NCBI GenBank assembly: GCA_954871525.1
Contig: OX940871.1
Coordinates: forward strand, 19,901,086-19,965,085
DNA length: 64,000 nt
Direction: 5' to 3'
Source of the DNA: Parietaria judaica
Taxonomy: Eukaryota > Streptophyta > Magnoliopsida > Rosales > Urticaceae
The notes beneath the pieces are model-generated. The model was not told the origin of the DNA, did not search any database, and saw nothing but the letters and a program-made list of their open reading frames with translations. How positions within the stretch are numbered: position 1 is the first letter of the stretch; each line of letters opens with the position of its first letter. A program made the position numbers and the translations under genes. Below, piece after piece: positions 10,264 through 19,664 of this stretch.

Positions 10264-13040
10264 CACTGCCGTCGATCGCCGGAGACGACAAGACACAACA
10301 GAACTCCCTTAACTAATATCTATCGATGAGATATGCTAATCGTTTGACAGTTTTCACGTGGGTTTGCTTGGTGGAGACGAAGAGAAAGACAACAGAAAAG
10401 CTCTAGTTTGGAGATCTTAAGGTGACAGTTGGGAATTCTGATAGTAAGTTTTTTTTTTTTTTTTAAATTAGTATTTTGGGTAACAGAATATTTTTGTTTT
10501 AATTCTGCTTAATGACATGAGATTATGCAATTAATTATTGTCTAATTACGTGCCTTAATTTAGACAAGTATTCTATTATTTTTTTATTACATGTCTAATT
10601 ACATACCCTCAAATTTCAATTTTTCCAAAAATATATTTTAGTTTTTCTTTTTATACATATTGATCATTTTAAAATTTGAAAATCCAAAATTGTTCCTCGT
10701 TGAGATTAAGAATTTTTCTTTTATATACTTTCTAGTTTTATTTTTTACAAACCGGCGAAAACGGCTTGATGACCAGATGGTGAAGAAGCGAACGAGCTCG
10801 GCGAAGGTGTGGAATCCGGATATCGAGCTCGATTGATAACAATGGTTTAGGGATCCATGTCCCAGTTTTTTTTTTCTTTCTTAAATTAATTGAAAAAGTA
10901 GATAATAGGTTTTGATTATTTTTGTAAACTGAAAATATATTAAAAAATAAATAAATGTTTCCCTTGTATTTTAAAATATGGCTAAATAGTATTAAAAATC
11001 CAAGTTGACAGAAAATAATTTTAAAGAAAACAAAAAGTGGAATAAATAAAATGGGTTGACTAACAAGATTGGCGTGTCTGTTTGAAATTGAAAAATAAAT
11101 AGAATATCTTGTTTCCCATGAGGCCTAGTGTAGATGTACGGCACGTATAAAAATACATGTGTGTACATAATGTATGATCTAAGAGTGCTTGAATAATCAC
11201 TTCCATTTTTTTCACATTATCACGTTTATTAAAATATAATTTCACATTTTGCATCCTCTTTTTTTTTTTTTTTTTGATAAATGAACATTATTTGATATCA
11301 GAGTGCACATGCTCAGATGTTGATCTATAGTTCGAGCACGTTATATATTGTCCATATCCTTATTGTTATATAAATAGACTTTATAATGATATAAACACGG
11401 TTCTTTTTATAATATCAAATATAGATAATATTATTAATTTATCACTTAACTTGTTCTTGAATTTATCAGTTAGTGTGTCTCTTAAAAAAAAATTGCATCA
11501 ATTTAATTCTTTACCTTTATCATTCGGTGTTAATTTGTATTCTAACTTTTAATTTGCATCAAAATGATTATTCTCATTTAAAAATTATCACATTCATCAA
11601 AATTGAGGATAAGTTTAACTTGTATTTTCTTTTAACTATTAACTACATTTGTAAAGGGAAACTTGAAATCATATTTCTCAAATTCAATGTTTTCAGTCCC
11701 TGTTTTTATTAAATCTGAATAATTATTCTTTTAATTATATTTTATTTTATTTCGGACAAGAATATATTTTCTTTACCTGAGTTGAAAAATTGTTATTTTA
11801 GATATTTTTGGCACAAAATTGCACAATTTTTATAAGTAAAGTTTGACAGTTCCTTGTATTAAAAAAAATAAATTAAACAACAAAATAAAATAGTATGTAA
11901 TAATTAGGAATATTAACTATTAGTTGGGCAATACTGTTTAACTTTGACCATTTTTTGGTATGGGTTGAGAGTTTTTGGCACAAAATTTGTTTATGAGTAG
12001 AGTCTGATAGTTTTTGAAATCAAGTAGAGAAAATTGTATTTTTGTCCAAAACGAAAACAATTTGATATATAATTATTCAAATTTAATAAAAACAAGAATA
12101 AAAAAACGTTAAACTTGTGTTTTGGAAATATTTCTTCGATTTTTCCTTTGTAAATACTCTTATCAATATTTCCTCCCTCTTGGATTTCCCTGTAAATTTT
12201 TGGCGTACTTGTTATTCACGAAGACTTAAAGTCATCATCTTGTTGAAAATGAATTTTTCCTTATAAAAGTTGTTGATGTTGCAATGTTATCATATTCAAC
12301 TTAAAATTAGATCGGAACGTGTATAAAAGTTCTTGTTGAAAATGATTTTTTCCTTATGAAAGTTCTTGATGTTGCAATGTACGAAGGCTCAAATAAAAGT
12401 GATTAATTTGTGTATGTGATTGTGTAGAGTGTCTGAGTATGAGCAATTATAATAATAATAATAATAATAAATAATAAAACAAAAAAACAAAAACAAAAAA
12501 ACAAATACACGATGATAACTCTCATGCCCGCTTTTATTTGGACCGCCAAGCTGGCTTCAGAGTTGGGTTAGGTTCTAATGATCCGTTAATACGCTTTAGC
12601 TCATGATTACAAATTGATAATTTAGGAGATAATAAAATTAATAGCCAAAGTTGCTAAAATTAATAAAGAACACTAAGATAATATAATTAACTTTTTAATC
12701 TCAGATTAAAAAAAAAAAACTAAAATTTTAATTCTTTATTATTTTTTAGACCTTTTTACCTTTGAGTTTCTTGTGTTAATTAAGTATAAAACGCTATCAA
12801 AATGAATGAAAGTTTAGATTTAATAGTTTTTAGATTTAAGGTTACAAAGTTAATTATAGTGTATTTTAAGGCTAGTTTGACAAAAATAGAGAGTAGAGGT
12901 TGATAATATCAAAGCAAAAACTGATTAAAAAAAGTTATGAATAAGTTTTTAAGGAAGATTTGATCATATAAAAATTAAGATATGTTTGTATATATAGCTC
13001 AGCAACAATATATTGCATGTATGTACGTACTATATATATA
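10264..13040. other. Intergenic, no intact gene seen
   Basis: Contains the TBL promoter side and the DNA upstream of the copia insertion, which presumably was once the upstream region of the mTERF gene. Composition is AT-rich with many T and A runs. Only short AT-driven frames are present. A short GC-balanced patch at 10750-10850 could not be assigned. Confidence 0.6.
12240..12380. repeat. ~92-bp tandem duplication and AAT microsatellite nearby
   Basis: TTGTTGAAAATGA-TTTTTCC, then AAAGTT-TTGATGTTGCAATGT, appears at 12240 and again at 12332. An (AAT)n run follows at about 12450-12478. Confidence 0.75.
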
Positions 13041-13045
13041 TATAT

Positions 13046-13309
13046 TATTGACATATTACGTCCTACAATTATTATCCACAATCAGTGGGATTTATATTGT
13101 AATATTCATTAGGCTTTATTCTAGGGAATTAGCTAGCTGTGTAAATATATCATATTAATGGCTATATATTTAATTAATAGCTGTAGTGATATTTGTTTTT
13201 ATAGCTTTAGGTTATTTACTTCCTTTTTAGTTCAGTAGCTAGTCATATCACGTTTGTATTTATATACTTCATTTGCAAGAGAATAAAATCTTGTTGTTCA
13301 TGATTCTCA
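13046..13309 (+). repeat. Copia 5' LTR
   Basis: 264 bp, starting TATTGACATATTACG and ending TGATTCTCA. Its last bases are followed at once by the primer-binding site. Compared with the 3' copy it lacks one AGCT and one T, and it differs at about five positions. Confidence 0.9.
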
Positions 13310-13321
13310 TGGTATCAGAGC
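13310..13321 (+). promoter_or_regulatory. Primer-binding site, tRNA-iMet
   Basis: TGGTATCAGAGC directly after the 5' LTR is the standard complement to the 3' end of plant initiator methionine tRNA, used to prime minus-strand DNA synthesis. Confidence 0.93.
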
Positions 13322-13372
13322 GTGGAAAAATATTCACTTAGCAAAAAATCCAATCATTTTTCTCCTTTCACC

Positions 13373-16300
13373 ATGTCTACTGATATTACGACTTCCGACG
13401 CCCCAAACCAAACACCATCGCCCATAAAAACAGAGCCTTATACCATTCATCACTCTGATAGTCCATCTATTGTTCTTGTTTCTCCACCCTTAACAGGCGA
13501 CAATTATGGACCCTGGAGCCGCGCTATCACCATGGCACTTCGAGCAAAAAATAAATTGGGTTTCGTCGATGGATCGCTTCTCATTCCAAAGGAAAAAGGA
13601 GATATTCCTCATTGGGAGCGTTGTAATGATCTCGTAAGTAGTTGGATTCTTAATTCTGTCTCTCCGGACATTCGTCCGAGTATCTTGTATGCTGACACTG
13701 CAGCACAAATATGGATCGATCTAAAGGAGCGTTTTTCTCAATCAAATGCACCTAAAATATATCAATTAAAATTATCCATCACTGCCTTGAAACAAGAAGG
13801 TATGTATGTATCTTCATATTTCACACAACTTAAGTCATTGTGGGATGAACTCACTTCTATTCTCCCAATTCCTCCATGTATTTGTGGTAATGCTAAAAGC
13901 ATCATTGATCAACAACACCAAGATCGTGCCATGGAGTTCTTGCAAGGACTTCATGATAACTTCTCATCGGTTCGCAGCCAAATCCTCTTAATGGAGCCTT
14001 TTCCCTCTGTTCAACGCATCTATAATTTAGTGCGTCAAGAAGAAAAACAACAAGAAATCAATATTCGATCGAATCCTGCTGTCGATTCCGCTGCTCTTCA
14101 CACTTTCAAACCACCATTGCGTCACCCTGGAAAACGACAACGCCCCTTTTGTGACCACTGTAATAAACATGGTCACACTCTTGCAACATGCTTCCAAATT
14201 CATGGATATCCCGACAAAGGAAAACGATCAGCTCCGTCTCCGGCCACTCCCGTTGTCTTGCCACCGCCATTGACATCTGAGCAGTACAACAAAATCTTGG
14301 CACTTCTGGCTAAAGGAGAATCTGATGGACCATCCGCTCATCTTGCAGGTACAATTTTAACTTGTTCTTTTCCCTTTTGGATTATTGATTCTGGAGCCAC
14401 AAATCATATAAGCACATCGTTGTCTTTATTTTCTACATATACCTCTGTTCAATACAAATTATTGGTCCAAATGCCTGATGGCTCTCAAGCGCCTGTGACT
14501 CACATAGGCACTGTTCATTATTCTCCAACAATTATACTTCGGAATGTTTTCTGTATTCCATCTTTCAAATTCAATTTACTCTCGGTTTCACAATTTACGA
14601 AGTCAAGTAATTGTGATGTTAATTTTTCCGAATATGATTGTGTTTTTCAGGACCGAGCGACGAAAAGGACGATTGGTCGGGGTAATGCACGTCATGGACT
14701 TTATTATCTTACTGATGCTTCAGTTTTAAATTCTGCTCTTTCCTTTCAAAAGTGTAATAAATTTGATGTATGGTATTCTAGACTTGGCCACCCATCAACT
14801 TCTCGTTTTCAATTTATTGTTAAAAACTATCTCAATGTTAGTATTTCTTCAAAAGAATTCGTTTGCGATGTATGTCCACGGGCCAAACAATCTCGCCTCT
14901 CTTTCCCTCAAAGTATTACACGTTCTTCACACTGTTTTGAATTAATACATGTTGATATTTGGGGTGCATTTTCTATACCATCTCATAATGGTTCGCGCTA
15001 TTTTTTAACTATTGTCGATGATTATTCTCGTTGTACTTGGGTTTATTTGATGAAAGCTAAATCTGAAACTTTTCACATGTTAACTCATTTTTTTAATCAA
15101 ATAAATCGGCAATTCAACACAAACATATCAAAAATTTATTCCGGAAATGGAGGAGTTTTTCTTCCTCAATTGCAAACAATTCGTTCTGATAATGGGACTG
15201 AATTCTTATCTAAACAAATGCAGACTTGGTTCCATAACAATGGGATTATTCACCAACGTAGTTGCGTTGGAACTCCCCAACAAAATGGTATTGTTGAAAG
15301 GAAACATCGTCATCTCCTCGATGTCGCTCGAGCCTTACGTTTTCAGGCCAATTTACCACTCTCTTTTTGGGGCGAATGTATTCTTACTGCAACTTTTATC
15401 ATAAACAAACTTCCTACTCTGGTGCTGGACTATCGATCACCTCATCAAATTTTACTCGGTACTACTCCCTCTTACTCTTCCTTACGGGTTTTCGGTTGTC
15501 TATGTTTCGCAAAAAATATGCACATTAATCATAAATTTGATGAACGGGCTAAACCTGGAATTTTTGTTGGCTACCCTTTTGGACAAAAAGGATATCGTAT
15601 TTATGACATGAAAACAAAAAATATTTACGTTTCTCGTGATGTAATATTTCATGAATCTACTTTTCCATATCGCGACATACCTTCTTCGCCGCCTAGTCAA
15701 CCTATTTCTATCACACCTCTTAATGATGATGAAATTATCGATTCTCCCAAGCCCACAATCAATGATGTTTCATCGGACGCTATGAATTCAATCACAGAAA
15801 ATTTGCCCGAAGTTGTTCCATCTCTCTCAAATCCTATTCATTGTCCATCTCCATCTAGAGATGTCTATCAAACGGAAGAAAATCAGCCGCTATCCGACCA
15901 TTCATCTCCACGTCGCATTCGTCGTCCACCTCATTATCTCAATGATTATATATGTAATCATGTCTCATCTTCTACTAATTTTCCTTTAAACAAATATTTC
16001 TCTTTATCGTGTTTTAACGACACCCATCAAGCTTTTCTTTCAAACATCATCCACAATGAGGAACCAAGATCTTATTCTCAAGCCATGAAATCTGAAAAAT
16101 GGCGCGAGGCTATGAAAAGTGAAATCGATGCCCTTGAAATCAACAAAACATGGTCTCTTTGTTCTCTTCCACCCAATAAAATTCCTATCGGATGTAAATG
16201 GGTGTACAAAATCAAATACCGATCTGACGGTACAATTGAACGTTATAAAGCTCGCCTTGTTGCCAAAGGATACACTCAAGTTGAAGGCATTGATTATCAT

Positions 16301-17602
16301 GATACGTTTGCACCAGTTGCTAAACTCGTTACTGTACGGCTTCTTCTCTCTATTGCTGCAATTAAAAATTGGCCTCTCCATCAACTTGATGTCAACAATG
16401 CGTTTCTCCAAGGAAATCTTGATGAAGAAGTTTACATGAAACTTCCCCCTGGATTCTCTTCTAGTGGTGACACTCGAGTCTGTAAATTAAACAAGTCAAT
16501 TTATGGACTCAAACAAGCCTCTCGACAATGGTTTTCAAAATTTTCATCAACTCTCATCAAGCGCGGTTTTCACCAATCAGTTTCTGATTACAGTCTTTTC
16601 ACATATCACCGCGGAAGTACTTCTGTTTTTATTCTCGTCTATGTCGACGATATCATAATTACCGGTAACAATGACAATGTTATTTCTAAGGTTAAAAATT
16701 TCCTTGCTCAATCTTTCTCTATCAGGGATCTTGGTACTCTTCGTTACTTCTTAGGAATCGAAGTTTCACGATCTAACAAAGGGATTTTCTTATGTCAACG
16801 CAAATATGTTCTCGATATTTTATCTGATTCCGGTATGACTGGCTCTAGACCGTCAGCGTTTCCTATGGAACAACGCCTTCACTTGCGACCAACAGATGGT
16901 ACTCCTCTTCCCGATCCGACTGTTTATCGTCGTCTTGTGGGACGTCTTCTTTATCTCACAGTCACTCGACCTGATATTCAATATGCAGTTAATACCCTTA
17001 GCAAGTTCATGCAAACTCCGCATTCTGCTCACCTCGATGCCGCTAATTGCGTTCTCCGCTATCTGAAAGGAACTGTTGGCAAGGGTCTATTGCTTCCTAA
17101 ATCTAGCTCTCTCTCTTTAGTTGGATATTCCGACTCTGATTGGGCCGGTTGTCCCACAACCCGCCGCTCCACTACAGGTTATTTCATCATGCTTGGATCT
17201 AGTCCTGTTTCATGGAAAACCAAGAAACAACCTACTGTATCTCGCTCATCTGCTGAAGCCGAATATCGCTCTCTCGCTGCACTCACGTCTGAATTACAAT
17301 GGTTGTCTTATCTTCTCAATGATCTTGGTTTTCCTATTACACAACCTATTTTCGTACATTGTGATAGCCAAGCAGCAATTCATATCGCCTCTAACCCTGT
17401 ATTTCACGAACAAACCAAACATATTGAGCTTGATTGTCATTTTGTTCGTGAAAAAATTCAATCTGGTCTTATCACACCATCTTTTATACGTTCGAACAAT
17501 CAATTGGCAGATATCTTCACGAAACCATTAGGCGCCGACGCATTCCATCGACTATTGGGCAAGTTGGGTGTTCAAGATATCTCCTTCCCACCTCCAACTT
17601 GA
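13373..17602 (+). CDS. Copia gag-pol polyprotein, intact
   Basis: 1409 aa counted from the first ATG (13373); the frame opens slightly earlier without an ATG. Order: Gag (about 20-235), zinc knuckle CDHCNKHGHTLATC (260-273; CX2CX4HX4C), aspartic protease with DSGA at 339-342, GAG-pre-integrase region, integrase with D528, D606 and E642 (exactly 35 residues between the last two), reverse transcriptase with YVDD at 1090-1093, and RNase H from about 1254 (SDSDWAGC) with SSAEAEYRSLA and HIELDCHFV. All catalytic residues that can be checked are present and there is no stop or frameshift. The polyprotein is processed by its own protease and copies the element through RNA. Confidence 0.95.
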   Translation: MSTDITTSDAPNQTPSPIKTEPYTIHHSDSPSIVLVSPPLTGDNYGPWSRAITMALRAKNKLGFVDGSLLIPKEKGDIPHWERCNDLVSSWILNSVSPDIRPSILYADTAAQIWIDLKERFSQSNAPKIYQLKLSITALKQEGMYVSSYFTQLKSLWDELTSILPIPPCICGNAKSIIDQQHQDRAMEFLQGLHDNFSSVRSQILLMEPFPSVQRIYNLVRQEEKQQEINIRSNPAVDSAALHTFKPPLRHPGKRQRPFCDHCNKHGHTLATCFQIHGYPDKGKRSAPSPATPVVLPPPLTSEQYNKILALLAKGESDGPSAHLAGTILTCSFPFWIIDSGATNHISTSLSLFSTYTSVQYKLLVQMPDGSQAPVTHIGTVHYSPTIILRNVFCIPSFKFNLLSVSQFTKSSNCDVNFSEYDCVFQDRATKRTIGRGNARHGLYYLTDASVLNSALSFQKCNKFDVWYSRLGHPSTSRFQFIVKNYLNVSISSKEFVCDVCPRAKQSRLSFPQSITRSSHCFELIHVDIWGAFSIPSHNGSRYFLTIVDDYSRCTWVYLMKAKSETFHMLTHFFNQINRQFNTNISKIYSGNGGVFLPQLQTIRSDNGTEFLSKQMQTWFHNNGIIHQRSCVGTPQQNGIVERKHRHLLDVARALRFQANLPLSFWGECILTATFIINKLPTLVLDYRSPHQILLGTTPSYSSLRVFGCLCFAKNMHINHKFDERAKPGIFVGYPFGQKGYRIYDMKTKNIYVSRDVIFHESTFPYRDIPSSPPSQPISITPLNDDEIIDSPKPTINDVSSDAMNSITENLPEVVPSLSNPIHCPSPSRDVYQTEENQPLSDHSSPRRIRRPPHYLNDYICNHVSSSTNFPLNKYFSLSCFNDTHQAFLSNIIHNEEPRSYSQAMKSEKWREAMKSEIDALEINKTWSLCSLPPNKIPIGCKWVYKIKYRSDGTIERYKARLVAKGYTQVEGIDYHDTFAPVAKLVTVRLLLSIAAIKNWPLHQLDVNNAFLQGNLDEEVYMKLPPGFSSSGDTRVCKLNKSIYGLKQASRQWFSKFSSTLIKRGFHQSVSDYSLFTYHRGSTSVFILVYVDDIIITGNNDNVISKVKNFLAQSFSIRDLGTLRYFLGIEVSRSNKGIFLCQRKYVLDILSDSGMTGSRPSAFPMEQRLHLRPTDGTPLPDPTVYRRLVGRLLYLTVTRPDIQYAVNTLSKFMQTPHSAHLDAANCVLRYLKGTVGKGLLLPKSSSLSLVGYSDSDWAGCPTTRRSTTGYFIMLGSSPVSWKTKKQPTVSRSSAEAEYRSLAALTSELQWLSYLLNDLGFPITQPIFVHCDSQAAIHIASNPVFHEQTKHIELDCHFVREKIQSGLITPSFIRSNNQLADIFTKPLGADAFHRLLGKLGVQDISFPPPT

Positions 17603-17610
17603 AGGGGGGG
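17603..17610 (+). promoter_or_regulatory. Polypurine tract
   Basis: AAGGGGGGG-type run, directly after the stop codon and directly before the 3' LTR. It is the primer for plus-strand synthesis and helps fix the LTR start as TATTGACA. Confidence 0.85.
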
Positions 17611-17879
17611 TATTGACATATTACGTCCTACAATTATTATCCACAATCAGTGGGATTTATATTGTAATATTCATTAGGCTTTATTCTAGGGAATTAGCTA
17701 GCTGTGTAAATATATCATATTAATGGCTATATATTTAATTAATAGCTAGCTGTAGTGATATTTGTCTTTATAGCTTTAGGTTATTTACTTCCTTTTTAGT
17801 TCAGTAGCTAATCATATCACGTTTTGTATTTATATACTTCATTTGCAAGAGAATAAAATCAAGTTGTTCGTGATTCTCA
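17611..17879 (+). repeat. Copia 3' LTR, abutting the mTERF gene
   Basis: 269 bp, about 98% like the 5' LTR by eye. It ends 22 bp before the mTERF start codon and has the same transcriptional orientation. Confidence 0.92.
17826..17837 (+). promoter_or_regulatory. TATA-like box in 3' LTR, candidate mTERF promoter
   Basis: TATTTATATACTT lies about 70 bp upstream of the mTERF ATG. If it works as it does in the 5' LTR, transcripts would start roughly 30 bp further on, still inside the LTR, giving a leader of only about 35-45 nt. This is inferred from position only. Confidence 0.4.
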
Positions 17880-17901
17880 TATATTCTGTACATATCACGG
17901 C

Positions 17902-18993
17902 ATGAAGTACGGACTCTATTCTCTATCAAATCTCAGTCGCGCTTTGTTGCGTCCGTACAAGCCTTTGACAACGATCGCTAATTGTTCGACGATTTGCCTG
18001 AACGATGAAGTACCTGAACTTGCCACCGACTCAGTGGAGACGCTTCTCAAGAGACGGGGTTGCAGCGACGACGATCTCTCGGAGCTTTTCAGGCGGAACC
18101 CGGGCCTGAGGAACACCGACGCTTCTCAGCTGGAGGCCAAGCTATGCCTGCTCTCCGCCTTAGGCGTCCCAGATTCCGGGGTCGCGAAGATCGCTAGATG
18201 TCGGCCCCGGTTCCTCTCGTGCCAGCTCAACCACTGCTTTTCCGAGCGGCTCAAGTTCTTCAAAACGTTGTTCGACTCCGACGAGGCTCTCGCCAAGGCC
18301 ATAGCACGGAACCCCTCGCTGCTCACCTACGACTTCCACACAAAGATCAAGCCCGCGGTGGCGATTTACGAGGGGCTCGGGCTCAGCATGTGCGAGTTGG
18401 CGACGATGCTCGTCCACCGGCCCACGCTGATCACGCGCACCTCGTTCAACGCAGAGAAGATGGAGTTCCTTCGGAAAACCGGCGTGCCTACAAGCTCGAA
18501 GCTTTACAAGTACATTGTCACTCTCCTCGGCGTATCGCGAGCAGAGACGATCCGCGCGAAGGTCGCAAATCTGGAGCGGTTCGGGTTGTTGGAGGAAGAG
18601 ATTCTGCACCTCTTCGGGAGGTCGCCGCTGTTGATGACGCTGTCGGTGGACAAGGTCGAGAGGAACGTCCGGTTTGTCATTGGCGAGATGAAGCTCCCGG
18701 CGGAGGCAGTGCTGCGGGAGCCGAAGCTGTTGCAGGTGAGCGTGGAGGTGGTGCTGCGGCCGCGCGTGCTACTCGCGCGGAAGATGCGGGAGATGGGCTT
18801 GGAGAGGCGGATTGAGGACGATGACATGGTGAGCATAATGCGGATGAGCGAGGACAGGTTTTTAAAGGCCTATGTGGCGAAGCAGCCCGGTGACGTCGGT
18901 GCTGAGCTGGCGGAGTTCTACGCGAAGGCCAAAGAGGTCAAACGCTTGGCCGTGGTGTCTAAGACGAAGCTGCCATGTGGATTTCCGTTTTAA
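17902..18993 (+). CDS. Plant mTERF-family organelle protein
   Basis: Single-exon gene of 363 aa. mTERF proteins are helical-repeat nucleic-acid-binding proteins that act in mitochondria or chloroplasts on transcription, termination or intron splicing. Residues 1 to about 35 are basic and Ser/Leu-rich, like a transit peptide. After that, degenerate mTERF repeats of about 35 residues follow, each with a proline-led helix (RRNPGL, CRPRFLSC, ARNPSLLTYD, VHRPTLIT, GRSPLLMTLS, REPKLLQVSVE). The C-terminal MRMSEDRFLKAYV is typical of the family. The coding region is strongly GC-rich, unlike its flanks. It lies 22 bp downstream of a copia 3' LTR, so its native promoter and 5' UTR have been displaced by 4.8 kb. 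The exact family member is not identified. Confidence 0.9.
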   Translation: MKYGLYSLSNLSRALLRPYKPLTTIANCSTICLNDEVPELATDSVETLLKRRGCSDDDLSELFRRNPGLRNTDASQLEAKLCLLSALGVPDSGVAKIARCRPRFLSCQLNHCFSERLKFFKTLFDSDEALAKAIARNPSLLTYDFHTKIKPAVAIYEGLGLSMCELATMLVHRPTLITRTSFNAEKMEFLRKTGVPTSSKLYKYIVTLLGVSRAETIRAKVANLERFGLLEEEILHLFGRSPLLMTLSVDKVERNVRFVIGEMKLPAEAVLREPKLLQVSVEVVLRPRVLLARKMREMGLERRIEDDDMVSIMRMSEDRFLKAYVAKQPGDVGAELAEFYAKAKEVKRLAVVSKTKLPCGFPF

Positions 18994-19008
18994 GGACTCT
19001 CCCGTGTG

Positions 19009-19112
19009 ACGTGGTGAGGGCGGCGGCACTGAGGATGAGCGAGGACGGGTTTTGTCGGGCGCACGTCGCGGTTATGTCTGACAATGTGGTCTCACCCGGA
19101 TATTTGTCATAA
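19009..19112 (+). pseudogene. Remnant copy of mTERF C-terminal segment
   Basis: Just after the mTERF stop, one frame reads ALRMSEDGFCRAHVAVMSD before a stop, close to IMRMSEDRFLKAYVAKQ inside the gene. The nucleotide match GGATGAGCGAGGAC-GGTTTT occurs at 18841 and about 19032. It looks like the tail of a second, mostly lost mTERF copy, or a duplicated end. It is not joined in frame to the gene. Confidence 0.6.
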
Positions 19113-19664
19113 CTCCTTTCATAATTGTAAGGGTTTACAGTCATATTTGATTAGTGAATAAGAATGAACGTTATTGAGAGAATTTCCCGGTTCAACTCTG
19201 AAATTAGAGATCAGACTATTATTTATAAATAAGAAATTCTTGTTTACTTTTTATATAAATAAAAATTAAATTAAATTAATGAAAAGCTCACTTTGTGTCA
19301 AACCTTTTTAATAACTACCTATTATGTGTATTTTTTAGTCTCACGAATGGGCATCTCTTAAAAGGTCTGACACAAAAATGAACATTTCGTACGATTTTTA
19401 TTAAAAAAAATAAGGTTAAAAATAATAGTGAACATGTGCACTCATAAATTAATACTATTTTAGCCATAGAATTTTATTATATTATATTATCGAATATAGT
19501 GAAGTTGCTGAAAATTAAGTAAAAAACAAAACAAAAAAACAAGAATTTCATTTATACAAGAGGCTATGTTGGTATTCATATACATAATCTGAAGTAACCA
19601 GATTGATAATGACAACCTCTCCAAAAAAATTATATGTTCATACATTGTTTAAATCTATATATAT
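19113..19664. other. Intergenic between convergent genes
   Basis: AT-rich; holds the 3' flanks of the mTERF gene and of the minus-strand TPR-like gene. Nothing else seen. Confidence 0.6.

Larger units (their letters stand above)
13046..17879 (+). mobile_element. Full-length young Ty1/copia LTR retrotransposon
   Basis: A 4834-bp element: 5' LTR 13046-13309, primer-binding site 13310-13321, one long gag-pol frame, polypurine tract and 3' LTR 17611-17879. It is flanked by TATAT on each side (13041-13045, 17880-17884), a 5-bp target duplication that must be read with care because the 5' flank is a TA repeat. The LTR ends would be TA...CA, not the usual TG...CA. The LTRs differ by about five substitutions and two small indels over roughly 265 bp, so insertion is fairly recent. 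Domain order (integrase before reverse transcriptase) makes it copia. The coding frame is unbroken, so it could be autonomous. Confidence 0.93.

Noticed and set aside
18160..18836. Antisense and shifted open frames over the mTERF gene
   Set aside because: Shadows of a GC-rich coding region; only the plus-strand 17902 frame has family motifs.
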